5,932 bases of DNA. Source: Limivivens sp934393555. Lineage in GTDB: Bacteria > Bacillota > Clostridia > Lachnospirales > Lachnospiraceae. Every line of letters starts with the position of its first letter. Positions within the stretch are counted from its first letter, which is position 1. The notes under the pieces were generated by a model. It did not search any database. It saw nothing but the letters and a program-made list of their open reading frames with translations, and was not told the DNA's origin. The position numbers were made by a program, and so were the translations under genes. The stretch spans positions 1-5,932 of the forward strand of contig CAKRQP010000143.1 in the NCBI GenBank assembly GCA_934393555.1. Reading direction: 5' to 3'. This document shows, piece by piece, positions 1 to 5,932 of the stretch.

Positions 1-276
1 GCAGATCTGGAAGCGTTTTACGATTATTATATTCCTGAGGCCTTACAGCTGACGTCTGCCTATCTGGAGTATCTGGAAGCAGGCGTCGGAGCGGATATCG
101 TGAGTGAGACAGAGGATGAGATCATGGATGTCGTAAAAAAACTGATCCTGGCGATAAACGACAAAATCGATGAGATCTATCAGTTTGCATCCATAGAGAT
201 CAAAGCGAAGGCAAAAGCGCTGGAGAGTCTGATGAGTCAGGACGGATATGTGGATCCGGAATTCAAACTCAATTAA
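1..276 (+). CDS. xpaC: XpaC-family protein (5-bromo-4-chloroindolyl phosphate hydrolysis family), C-terminal part
   Basis: The open frame enters from the left edge in frame 1 and stops at TAA 274-276, giving the last 91 residues; the N-terminus is outside the window. The visible part is acidic and probably helical. It starts with a FYDYYIPEAL-like segment (residues 6-15), continues through an ETEDEIMDVVKKL helix, and ends with an ALESLMSQDGY-type segment. From memory, this pattern (a YYLPTTLKLL-like start, a middle amphipathic helix, a 'LE.ML.Q.G' end) matches the C-terminus of XpaC proteins. The family usually sits directly upstream of telA/yaaN in Firmicutes, and that is the arrangement here. 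XpaC was named for an effect on X-phosphate hydrolysis; its biochemical role is not established, and a role in the toxic-anion/cell-envelope stress response with TelA is inference. The stop codon lies within the left direct repeat of the inserted element, but the reading frame is not disturbed. The family call rests on remembered similarity plus neighbour. Confidence 0.75.
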   Translation, partial: ADLEAFYDYYIPEALQLTSAYLEYLEAGVGADIVSETEDEIMDVVKKLILAINDKIDEIYQFASIEIKAKAKALESLMSQDGYVDPEFKLN

Positions 277-279
277 TAT
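273..279. repeat. Target-site duplication, left copy (TTAATAT)
   Basis: TTAATAT at 273-279 is repeated exactly at 481-487, immediately outside the two ends of the inverted-repeat element. It could be read as 8 bp (TTAATATG, 273-280 and 481-488) if the first G of the element is counted as target. This copy contains the xpaC stop codon TAA. Direct repeats placed exactly at the ends of inverted repeats are the usual footprint of transposase-mediated insertion. Confidence 0.75.
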
Positions 280-299
280 GATGCCAGGGTCAAAAGGTC
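280..299 (+). repeat. Terminal inverted repeat, left end
   Basis: GATGCCAGGGTCAAAAGGTC matches the reverse complement of 461-480 (GATGTTGGGGTCAAAAGGTC) at 17 of 20 positions. The 13 inner bases GGGTCAAAAGGTC (287-299) are identical, and the three differences are consecutive transitions at 284-286. Confidence 0.8.
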
Positions 300-346
300 A
301 AAAAGCCGTTCATGCTTGCATGATAAGGCTTTTGAACTTGGGACCC
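287..346 (+). other. Long interrupted hairpin 1 within the element
   Basis: On the + strand, 287-291 (GGGTC) pairs with 342-346 (GACCC), 294-296 with 337-339, 298-303 (TCAAAA) with 330-335 (TTTTGA), 305-307 (GCC) with 327-329 (GGC), and the tip CATGC 311-315 with GCATG 318-322. Only small internal loops and one bulge interrupt it. The left arm reuses the left terminal inverted repeat, so this hairpin competes with end-to-end pairing of the element. Confidence 0.6.
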
Positions 347-348
347 GC

Positions 349-402
349 CAAACATGAGAAAGTAGCGATTTACGCAGTAAATCAGCGGATTTCGAATGTT
401 TG
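349..402 (+). other. Hairpin 2 within the element
   Basis: The outer stem is CAAACAT (349-355) with ATGTTTG (396-402), a perfect 7 bp. It encloses an inner hairpin GATTTAC (367-373), loop GCA, GTAAATC (377-383), another perfect 7 bp. Neither stem is followed by a T-run, so this is not a terminator. Confidence 0.6.
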
Positions 403-404
403 TA

Positions 405-438
405 GAATTGCGGGAGCTGCTTTGCAGCGGAGCAATTC
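405..438 (+). other. Hairpin 3 within the element
   Basis: GAATTGC (405-411) pairs perfectly with GCAATTC (432-438). Inside it GCTGC (416-420), loop TTT, pairs with GCAGC (424-428). The purine-rich strands GGGA (412-415) and GGA (429-431) face each other as an internal loop. It is a compact stem of RNA-like design. Confidence 0.6.
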
Positions 439-460
439 GTAGGCATCCGTTGGGGTAAAA

Positions 461-480
461 GACCTTTTGACCCCAACATC
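461..480 (-). repeat. Terminal inverted repeat, right end
   Basis: This is the reverse-complement partner of 280-299. It can also fold locally with the bases just before it: GGGGTAAAA (452-460) pairs with TTTTGACCCC (465-474) with one bulged G, forming a short hairpin 14 nt upstream of the telA Shine-Dalgarno. Confidence 0.8.
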
Positions 481-487
481 TTAATAT
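481..487. repeat. Target-site duplication, right copy (TTAATAT)
   Basis: Exact repeat of 273-279, adjoining the right end of the element. It runs straight into the telA ribosome site (GGGAGG at 488-493). Confidence 0.75.
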
Positions 488-493
488 GGGAGG
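488..493 (+). promoter_or_regulatory. Ribosome binding site of telA; decides the start
   Basis: GGGAGG lies 7 nt before the ATG at 501. An in-frame ATG at 486 overlaps this site and has no Shine-Dalgarno of its own, so 501 is the better start. The site is next to the inserted element but undamaged by it. Confidence 0.8.
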
Positions 494-500
494 AAAAATC

Positions 501-1709
501 ATGAGCGATACAGAAAAAACAGCAGCTGCAATAGGACAGGAGGCAGGCAGTGTAAAAGCTCCGGAACTGACTCTTGATCCAGAGGAAAGGAAAATCGATT
601 TCTCCTTTATGGAGCCGTCATTAGAAAAGGAAGAAAGTCCGGAGGAGGAAGAGAAAAAGGCAGCTTCGGCAGGGGCTGTGGATGAATCCATGCTTTCAGA
701 GGAAGAGAAGCGGCAGGTGGATGCCTTTGTAAAACAGATCGATGTTTCAAATGTTAAAATGGTCAATTCCTACGGTGCCGGCGCACAGAAAAGTATTTCC
801 ACGTTTTCCGCATCGATCACCGGAACGGTAAAAACAAAGGAGTTTGGTGAAGTAGGAGACAGCCTGCGTGAACTCAGAGCTGCGATCAACAGTACCGTTG
901 CCCCGCAGAAAAAAGGACTGTTTGATTTTTTCAAAAAAGGAAAGCAGAAGGTCACTTATCTGATCGCTAATTATGAAAGTGCGGAAACGAATATCAAGAA
1001 AATCGAGAAAGATCTGAAGAGACACCAGCAGGTTCTGACAAAAGACGTCTATGTATTTGATCAGATGTATGATAAGAACCTGGAATTCTATAAAGAACTG
1101 ACCATGTATATCATCGCTGGCAAGAAAGCACTTGAAATCGCAAGAAACACGAAACTGACGGAACGGAGAAGCAAGGCGGATGCAACGCAGGACCAGCTGG
1201 ATATCCAGTTGTACAGGGATTATGAAGATGCCTGCAGACGATTTGAAAAGAGGATTTTTGATCTTGAGACCACAAGGCTGGTATCGATCCAGATGGCTCC
1301 GCAGATCAGGATGCTTCAGAATGCGGATCAGCAGGTGGTCGATAAGCTTCGTTCCGATGTGATCAATACGATTCCTTTGTGGAGAAACCAGATGGTACTG
1401 GCATTAGGGATTGAGCATACGACACGGGCTCTCAATGCGCAGAGTGCAGTTGATGAGATGACAAATGAGATGTTCAGACGAAATGCCGAAACATTGAAGC
1501 AGGGAGCCATTGATGCTGCTCTGGCTTCCGAAAGAGGGATCGTGGATGTGGAAACTCTTCGAAAAGTAAATGCAGATATCATTCTGTCGATCAATGAAGT
1601 AGTGAAGATCCATGAAGAAGGATCGAAACGCCGTGCAGAGGCACAGGAGGAACTTGCCAGGATCGAAGATGAATTGAAACAGGCATTGCTGGAAGCCGGC
1701 AACAGATAA
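501..1709 (+). CDS. telA: TelA/YaaN-family toxic anion resistance protein
   Basis: The product has 402 residues, close to the usual 360-400 of the TelA family. That family is linked to tellurite and other toxic-anion resistance and often to cell-envelope antimicrobial tolerance; its molecular activity is unknown. Residues 1-75 are a low-complexity, Glu/Lys/Ala-rich tail, probably disordered. The conserved body begins near IDVSN (80-84), followed by YGAGAQKSISTFS (91-103) and a LFDFFKKGKQK segment (140-150), a family hallmark in my recollection. Long charged helices follow, with PLWRNQMVLALG at 292-303 and a coiled-coil C-terminus (about 350-402). No signal peptide or membrane segment is seen, so it is cytoplasmic. 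The start at 501 is chosen over an in-frame ATG at 486 because GGGAGG at 488-493 is correctly spaced. It is probably cotranscribed with xpaC through the inserted element, and a hairpin terminator follows 20 nt after the stop. The family is secure; the resistance phenotype in this host is inference. Confidence 0.92.
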   Translation: MSDTEKTAAAIGQEAGSVKAPELTLDPEERKIDFSFMEPSLEKEESPEEEEKKAASAGAVDESMLSEEEKRQVDAFVKQIDVSNVKMVNSYGAGAQKSISTFSASITGTVKTKEFGEVGDSLRELRAAINSTVAPQKKGLFDFFKKGKQKVTYLIANYESAETNIKKIEKDLKRHQQVLTKDVYVFDQMYDKNLEFYKELTMYIIAGKKALEIARNTKLTERRSKADATQDQLDIQLYRDYEDACRRFEKRIFDLETTRLVSIQMAPQIRMLQNADQQVVDKLRSDVINTIPLWRNQMVLALGIEHTTRALNAQSAVDEMTNEMFRRNAETLKQGAIDAALASERGIVDVETLRKVNADIILSINEVVKIHEEGSKRRAEAQEELARIEDELKQALLEAGNR

Positions 1710-1729
1710 AAGAGATGAGAATACGTTTT

Positions 1730-1763
1730 CGAGCGGCCGTTTTGCAAAACAGCCGCTCGTTTT
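1730..1763 (+). terminator. Rho-independent terminator of telA, in the convergent gap
   Basis: CGAGCGGC (1730-1737) pairs with GCCGCTCG (1752-1759), 8 bp and GC-rich. After one C-A mismatch the stem continues as GTTTT/AAAAC (1739-1743/1746-1750). TTTT follows at 1760-1763. This fits termination of telA reading right. The lpdA stop on the other strand is only 6 nt away, so the hairpin may also help end the gcv operon, but the leftward transcript has no U-run after the stem. Confidence 0.85.
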
Positions 1764-1765
1764 CA

Positions 1766-3214
1766 TTACAAAGTTGTGACCTGAGTGATCATCTCACTGA
1801 ATGAGGGATGAGGACGGATCACAGAAGCCATTTCTTCCAGAGTGAGCTTTTGGGCAATGGCAACCGCAAATTCACTGATCATATCCGTGGCTCTGGCACA
1901 GAGAAGCTGTGCACCGATGATCACATGGGTTTCTTCCAGATAGATCACTTTCATAAAACCGCGTTCCTGCAGGGACAATACGGATTTTCCATTGGCAGAA
2001 CTCAGGATCTTGTGGCTTTTGGCAGCAAGTCCCTGTTCTTTCGCCTGATCCAGTGTCAGACCTACCGAAGCGATCTCCGGAGAGGCATAGATACAGGACG
2101 GAACGAGGTCAAGAACCGGATCGCCCACACAGGAGCCGTTCTTTCCGGCGGAATCAGCGGATAATGCCGCAGCGATACGATGGACCGCATGAAAACCCTG
2201 AGCGGTGGCAGCATGTGCCAGCTGCAGTTTTCCATTTACATCGCCGATGGCATAGATGCCGGGAATGTTGGTCTGAAAATGTTCGTCTGTCAGGATACGG
2301 CCACGTTCCATGGAAGGAGCAAGACCGTCAGCGAACAGACCATCCGTATAAGGTTTTCGACCGGTAGCGATCAGGACTGCCTGTGCGGTACAGGTGCAGA
2401 CTGTGTCTTTTTCCGTGTAAGTACATAAGATGCCATCATCGGCAGCTTCCAGAGACTGTACCTTGGCACCGGTATGGATATCGGCACCTTTTTTCTTCAG
2501 AGACTGCTTCAGGCTCTGTCCCAGTTCCTTGTCCATGTTGGCGATCAAAGAAGGAAGGGCCTCCAGGATCGTAACCTTCGTTCCAAGTGCCTGCCAGATT
2601 CCGGCAAATTCCACACCGATCACACCGCCGCCGATGATCAGCAGAGAAGAAAACGGTTCCTGATCCCAGGAGAGCAGTTCGTCACTGGTCATCACACCGG
2701 GCAGATCATGTCCTGGGATCGGCGGAACAGAAGGAACACTGCCGGATGCCAGCAGGATCTGGCGAGTCTTGATGATAACAGGATCTGCTCCATCGGATGT
2801 GATCTGTACCTGCTTGATCCCTTCATTGCCGGAAGCATCTGTGCCTGTATCAATGACGGTTCCCAGTCCCTGATAAACCGTAACTTTTGCAGCTTTCAGA
2901 AGAGCGGCAATGCCCTTTTGCAGAGTGGTGATGGTCGTCTGCTTGTGCGTCTGGATTTTGGACAGATCGGGCAGGACATGCTCTGCAGAGATACCGAAAC
3001 GTTCTGCATCGCAGATCTTTGTATAGAGTTCTGAAGAATGGAGCAATGTTTTGGTAGGGATACATCCCCGGTTCAGGCAGGTCCCTCCCAGAGAATCCTT
3101 TTCGATCAGAGCGGTGCGAAGACCAAGCTTTGCTGCTTCCAGAGCTGCTTCATATCCGCCTGGACCGGCACCGATGACAGTCAGGTCATAAATAGTTGTT
3201 GTCAGTTCTGCCAT
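1766..3214 (-). CDS. lpdA: Dihydrolipoyl dehydrogenase (L-protein of glycine cleavage)
   Basis: This 482-residue FAD flavoprotein disulfide reductase reoxidises the dihydrolipoyl arm of GcvH with NAD+. Visible motifs are the N-terminal FAD Rossmann motif GAGPGG (15-20), the redox-active disulfide in GGTCLNRGC (43-51, Cys46 and Cys51), a second nucleotide-binding glycine motif IIGGGVIG (193-200) for NAD, ATGRKP (283-288), and the second FAD contact AIGDVNG (322-328, Asp325). The dimerisation domain carries the catalytic dyad in HPSFSE (His469, Glu474). Length is typical and there is no N-terminal lipoyl domain, unlike some clostridial homologues. A short cysteine-containing stretch (263-278, ILCTYTEKDTVCTCTA) in the NAD domain is unusual but not at the active site. 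The ATG at 3214 is preceded by AAAAGGAGAG (3224-3233) with 9-nt spacing. It is the last gene of the operon, 21 nt after lplA. All catalytic residues seem present. The same enzyme could serve other 2-oxoacid complexes, but the neighbours argue for glycine cleavage. Confidence 0.96.
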   Translation of the reverse strand: MAELTTTIYDLTVIGAGPGGYEAALEAAKLGLRTALIEKDSLGGTCLNRGCIPTKTLLHSSELYTKICDAERFGISAEHVLPDLSKIQTHKQTTITTLQKGIAALLKAAKVTVYQGLGTVIDTGTDASGNEGIKQVQITSDGADPVIIKTRQILLASGSVPSVPPIPGHDLPGVMTSDELLSWDQEPFSSLLIIGGGVIGVEFAGIWQALGTKVTILEALPSLIANMDKELGQSLKQSLKKKGADIHTGAKVQSLEAADDGILCTYTEKDTVCTCTAQAVLIATGRKPYTDGLFADGLAPSMERGRILTDEHFQTNIPGIYAIGDVNGKLQLAHAATAQGFHAVHRIAAALSADSAGKNGSCVGDPVLDLVPSCIYASPEIASVGLTLDQAKEQGLAAKSHKILSSANGKSVLSLQERGFMKVIYLEETHVIIGAQLLCARATDMISEFAVAIAQKLTLEEMASVIRPHPSFSEMITQVTTL

Positions 3215-3235
3215 GGATCAATTCTCTCCTTTTCG

Positions 3236-4231
3236 TTAAATTTGTTCTTGTACCATCCGACACAGATCCGCGCGGATATTTTCCGGAACCTGATGTTGTT
3301 CCAGTGAACGGTCTAATGCTTTGCAAAGAATATCAGTACGATAGGGGAGACCCTGAAATTCCGTACCAATATCAGAAAACCAGTCTGCTTCCATGGAATC
3401 GGAAGAAAGCAGTGCTTCGGTGATCATCCCTTCATTTACATGAAGGTCAAGATTGACCTCGCCCCATGAAAAACGTTGTTCCAGCCGGTTGGTAAACGGG
3501 ATCTTTGGTCCGTATTTCCAACGTTCAGAGGAAAAACGTTCTCTGCCGTCCTGAATGGCAGTCTGTTCCAGACGGTCTGCACACAGAGGTACGGCAGGCA
3601 AGCCGTATACCCTGGAAAATGCGGTAAACATAGCCTGCTTCATGGTGTCAACCGTGATCTCAGGACAAAGCGAAGACAGATTTACCACCCGGGAGCGGAC
3701 GGAGTCTACACCTTTTGACTGTAATTTCGCTTTGGAAGGATTCAGAAAACGGGACATGGAAGCGGTATCCACATTCAGCAGCAGCGTTCCATGATGGTAA
3801 TAACATCCTTTGGAGTCAAAAAATGCATTTCCGGAAAACTTCTGCCCGTTGATCGCCACATCGTTTCGCCCGGTCTTCTCAGCGGTCAGTCCAAAGGAAG
3901 CCACCGCTTCTATGATCACCTGGAGCTGGCGCTCCACATCTGCATCTTCTTTGCGCATACAGAAGGTAAAATTCAGATTTCCGAGATCATGGTAGACGGC
4001 TCCACCGCCGGAGAGGCGGCGGACCAGATGTCCGCCGTCTGCTTCCAGTTCCGATACACGGCACTCCTTCCAGCAATTCTGATTTCGCCCGATCACAACG
4101 GTATGTGCGTTTTGCCATAAGTATAAAATGCATTCCCCGGGCTCTGCATGAAAGGTAAGGTATTCTTCCACGGCAAGATTTTGGTAAGGATCGGTCGTCA
4201 TGCTTTCATATGTGGTCAGAGTTTGTATCAT
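3236..4231 (-). CDS. lplA: Lipoate-protein ligase A
   Basis: The 331-residue product is similar in length to the two-domain E. coli LplA (338). It activates free lipoate with ATP to lipoyl-AMP and transfers it to the target lysine of lipoyl-domain proteins, here most probably GcvH. The signature RRLSGGGAVYHDLGNLNF is at 71-88, where the Arg and Gly-rich loop hold the lipoyl-AMP. NGQKFSGNAF is at 128-137, with Lys131 as the expected catalytic lysine. HHGTLL (146-151) and SKGVDSVRSRVVNL (172-185) are further conserved segments. A C-terminal accessory domain (about 245-331) is present, as needed for the complete adenylation-plus-transfer reaction. The start ATG follows GGAGGAAG (4237-4244) by 5 nt. 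The gene lies 22 nt after gcvPB and 21 nt before lpdA, which ties lipoylation to the glycine cleavage operon. An octanoyltransferase (LipM/LipL) belongs to the same superfamily, but the full two-domain architecture favours LplA. Confidence 0.94.
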   Translation of the reverse strand: MIQTLTTYESMTTDPYQNLAVEEYLTFHAEPGECILYLWQNAHTVVIGRNQNCWKECRVSELEADGGHLVRRLSGGGAVYHDLGNLNFTFCMRKEDADVERQLQVIIEAVASFGLTAEKTGRNDVAINGQKFSGNAFFDSKGCYYHHGTLLLNVDTASMSRFLNPSKAKLQSKGVDSVRSRVVNLSSLCPEITVDTMKQAMFTAFSRVYGLPAVPLCADRLEQTAIQDGRERFSSERWKYGPKIPFTNRLEQRFSWGEVNLDLHVNEGMITEALLSSDSMEADWFSDIGTEFQGLPYRTDILCKALDRSLEQHQVPENIRADLCRMVQEQI

Positions 4232-4253
4232 CGTGGCTTCCTCCAGTTATAGA

Positions 4254-5693
4254 TTATTCGGGGTTATAGAGATAACGTACCACAGGTTTTCGTGCAGCGC
4301 CGACTTCGTCTAACCTGCGGACGGGTGTTTCAAAGGGATATCCGTGCATTTTTTCCGGATGAGCTTCGGACTCTGCCAGTACATCCAGGAAGATCTGTAC
4401 CGCTTCATCCAGTGTCTCCCTGCTCTCGGTTTCTGTAGGCTCGATCATCAAGGCTTCATGGACGATCAGCGGGAAGTACATGGTGGGCGGATGGATACCG
4501 TGATCCAGCAGGGCCTTGGCGATATCAAGGGCTGAGACATTCCGCTCATGTTTTTCCTGTTCCAGTGTCATGACAAACTCATGCATGCAGGTGTGGTCGT
4601 ATGCCATCTTGTAGTGGCCGGCCAGTTTGTGCATCATATAGTTTGCGTTCAGCACTGCAGTAGTGGATGCTTCCGGAATACCTTCCCGGCCAAGGGTCAG
4701 GATATAGCAGAAGGCGCGGACAACAACCAGGAAATTGGAAGAGAAGCTGCGTACATTTCCAATGGTATGAGCAGCGGTCTCTTCTGTGAAAGTGCCGTCT
4801 GTCTGTTTGTCAATACGAAGTCCCGGAAGGAAGGGTGCCAGAAAATCTTTGCAGGCAACAGGTCCGCTTCCCGGTCCGCCTCCACCGTGAGGAGTGGAAA
4901 AGGTTTTATGCAGATTCAGATGCATGACATCAAAGCCCATGTCACCGGGACGGGTAATGCCCATAACTGCGTTTAAGTTTGCTCCGTCGTAATAGCATAA
5001 GCCGCCGGCTTCATGAACGATCCGTGTGATCTCTGCGATATTTGGATCAAACAGACCAACGGTGTTCGGGTTTGTGAGCATCAGTCCGGCCGTGTCATCG
5101 CCGACAGCGGCTTTTAATGCCTCCAGATCTACGCAGCCATGCTCATCGGAAGCGATATTGACCACATCAAAATCAGCCATGGCAGCACTGGCAGGGTTGG
5201 TGCCGTGGGCAGAATCCGGAACGATGATCTTTGTCCGTTTGCTGTCGCCGCGGCTGTTGTGCCATGCTTTGATCAGAAGAAGACCGGTAAACTCACCATG
5301 GGCACCGGCTGCCGGCTGAAATGTACATGCCTGCATTCCGGTGATCTCACACAATGCTTTCTCAATGGAAGAGAGTACTTCCAGACAGCCCTGGATATCC
5401 TTCGTATCCTGCAAAGGATGGATGTTGGTAAATCCGGGGAGAAGAGAAGCAGCATCATTGATCTTCGGATTGTATTTCATGGTACAGGAGCCTAATGGAT
5501 AAAAACCATCGTTGACTCCATGGGTCTGTTTTGCCAGATCGGTATAATGGCGGCTGAGTTCTGTTTCGGATACCTCCGGGAGATGCGGTGCTTTTTTACG
5601 CATCGGTACTTTGACAGTTACTTCAGGGGTTGTACAGGGCGGGATCAGGTCGCAGCCTCTTCCGGGTGCCCCCATTTCAAATATCAGTTTCAT
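4254..5693 (-). CDS. gcvPB: Glycine dehydrogenase (decarboxylating), subunit 2, PLP-binding
   Basis: This 479-residue protein is the PLP-carrying half of the two-subunit P-protein. With GcvPA it decarboxylates glycine and transfers the aminomethyl group to the lipoyl arm of GcvH. Conserved segments are GFYPLGSCTMKYNP (63-76), QPAAGAHGE (126-134), DSAHGTNPAS (160-169), NPNTVGLFDPNI (208-219), YDGANLNA (235-242, with Asp236 a likely contact of the PLP ring nitrogen), and LNLHKTFSTPHGGGGPGSGP (259-278). Lys263 in the last segment is the expected Schiff-base lysine. The C-terminal part (about 340-479) has the usual TMYFPLIVHEALMIEPTE region (404-421). The length is normal and no key residue is missing. 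The ATG at 5693 overlaps the gcvPA stop in ATGA (5690-5693) and is preceded by AAGGAGGT (5700-5707) with 6-nt spacing, so the start is well supported and translation is probably coupled to gcvPA. lplA and lpdA follow in the same operon. Confidence 0.97.
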   Translation of the reverse strand: MKLIFEMGAPGRGCDLIPPCTTPEVTVKVPMRKKAPHLPEVSETELSRHYTDLAKQTHGVNDGFYPLGSCTMKYNPKINDAASLLPGFTNIHPLQDTKDIQGCLEVLSSIEKALCEITGMQACTFQPAAGAHGEFTGLLLIKAWHNSRGDSKRTKIIVPDSAHGTNPASAAMADFDVVNIASDEHGCVDLEALKAAVGDDTAGLMLTNPNTVGLFDPNIAEITRIVHEAGGLCYYDGANLNAVMGITRPGDMGFDVMHLNLHKTFSTPHGGGGPGSGPVACKDFLAPFLPGLRIDKQTDGTFTEETAAHTIGNVRSFSSNFLVVVRAFCYILTLGREGIPEASTTAVLNANYMMHKLAGHYKMAYDHTCMHEFVMTLEQEKHERNVSALDIAKALLDHGIHPPTMYFPLIVHEALMIEPTETESRETLDEAVQIFLDVLAESEAHPEKMHGYPFETPVRRLDEVGAARKPVVRYLYNPE

Positions 5694-5932
5694 GCAAGCA
5701 CCTCCTTTATCACAGCGATCAGACCATCGATCTCAGATTTCGTATTCATTTCCGTAGTGCACCAGAGCATTTCTGTCTGTCCGGTCACAAGTCCTGATAA
5801 ATATCCGTGTGCAGCCAGTTTTTCCGAGAGAACAGCTGCATCGCAGGGACAGATGGTTACAAATTCATGGAAAAACTCTCCCGTATATTTTCTGGTAAAT
5901 CCGAGAGCAGTCAGCTCTTCCAGCAGATAGCG
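5690..5932 (-). CDS. gcvPA: Glycine dehydrogenase (decarboxylating), subunit 1, C-terminal part
   Basis: The open frame reads leftwards from the window edge to TGA at 5690-5692, giving the last 80 residues. I translated it by hand. It begins RYLLEELTALGFTRK, continues with GEFFHEFV, and ends with EMLWCTTEMNTKSEIDGLIAVIKEVLA-type sequence. The 'CTTEM.TKSEID.L...IKEV' ending is typical of GcvPA, and the product forms the heterotetrameric P-protein with GcvPB. The stop shares bases with the gcvPB start (ATGA), the standard gcvPA-gcvPB junction. The gcvPB Shine-Dalgarno lies inside the last codons of this gene. The N-terminal ~360 residues are off the right edge. A CPC triplet where the family is not usually cysteine-rich is a minor oddity of no evident consequence. 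Confidence 0.93.
   Translation of the reverse strand, partial: RYLLEELTALGFTRKYTGEFFHEFVTICPCDAAVLSEKLAAHGYLSGLVTGQTEMLWCTTEMNTKSEIDGLIAVIKEVLA

Larger units (their letters stand above)
280..480. mobile_element. MITE-like non-autonomous insertion, about 200 bp, highly structured
   Basis: This is the whole spacer between xpaC and telA apart from 16 nt. Its ends are imperfect 20-bp inverted repeats (280-299 and 461-480, 17 of 20 matching, including 13 uninterrupted bases). It is flanked by TTAATAT direct repeats. It encodes no credible protein: the open frames across it lack ribosome sites and resemble nothing I know. Removing 280-480 and one direct repeat leaves the xpaC stop, a 16-nt spacer and the telA Shine-Dalgarno and start, a normal operon junction. 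The interior is a string of hairpins: 287-346, 349-402, 405-438 and 452-474. This fits a miniature inverted-repeat transposable element mobilised in trans, or a dispersed intergenic repeat that is transcribed into folded RNA. The transposase family is not known from this sequence; a 7- to 8-bp duplication is compatible with several DDE families. Confidence 0.72.

Noticed and set aside
332..408. A promoter for telA inside the element (TTGAAC at 332-337 or TAGAAT at 403-408).
   Set aside because: Neither hexamer has a partner of acceptable sequence at 16-18 bp, so no sigma-A promoter can be claimed.
248..479. Short open frames across the xpaC-telA spacer on both strands (248-442 +, 273-479 -, and the longer 290-766 -).
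   Set aside because: They run over the hairpin-rich element or antisense to telA, have no ribosome site, and read as low-quality protein with no recognisable family. The reading frames are by-products of the inverted repeats.
452..480. Hairpin 452-474 as a transcription terminator after xpaC.
   Set aside because: The stem is followed by AACATCTTAA, with no T-run, and it is part of the terminal repeat.
486..500. Upstream in-frame ATG at 486 as the telA start, adding five residues.
   Set aside because: It overlaps the Shine-Dalgarno that serves the ATG at 501 and has no ribosome site of its own; the region before it is the right end of the element.
1808..5495. Many + strand open frames opposite lpdA, lplA and gcvPB.
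   Set aside because: They are antisense shadows of genes with complete catalytic motifs. Their translations are Cys/Arg/Ser-rich without conserved features.
5690..5932. A glycine riboswitch for the gcv operon.
   Set aside because: The operon's 5' end is beyond the right edge. This stretch is the gcvPA coding end, so no leader is present in the window.

Overview
The window looks like a chromosomal segment of a Gram-positive anaerobe, most likely a Clostridia/Lachnospiraceae-type Firmicute. This is inferred from strong AGGAGG-type ribosome sites, tightly packed genes, a glycine decarboxylase split into two subunits (GcvPA/GcvPB) and an xpaC-telA pair. No 16S or other taxonomic marker is present, so genus is not claimed.

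Layout. On the + strand, positions 1-276 are the 3' end of a gene whose C-terminal protein sequence resembles the XpaC family. It is followed by telA (501-1709), a TelA/YaaN-family toxic-anion-resistance protein. Between them lies a roughly 200-bp non-coding insertion (280-480). It has imperfect 20-bp terminal inverted repeats and is flanked by direct repeats TTAATAT (273-279 and 481-487). Removing it restores a normal 16-nt operon spacer, so it reads as a MITE-like mobile element inserted inside the xpaC-telA transcription unit. Its interior is almost entirely made of nested hairpins. A strong hairpin plus T-run (1730-1763) ends telA.

On the - strand, the rest of the window is the downstream part of a glycine cleavage operon. 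Its order of transcription is gcvPA (3' end only, 5690-5932), gcvPB (4254-5693), lplA (3236-4231), lpdA (1766-3214). Spacing is operonic: a 4-bp ATGA overlap, then 22-nt and 21-nt gaps, each start with a good Shine-Dalgarno. The products fit together. GcvPA/GcvPB (P-protein) decarboxylates glycine and passes the aminomethyl group to lipoylated GcvH. LplA attaches lipoate to GcvH. LpdA (L-protein) reoxidises the dihydrolipoyl arm with NAD+. gcvT, gcvH and any glycine riboswitch would lie beyond position 5932.

The two transcription units converge at about 1710-1766. The glycine cleavage genes are ordinary; the structured inserted element between xpaC and telA is the part that deserves attention.
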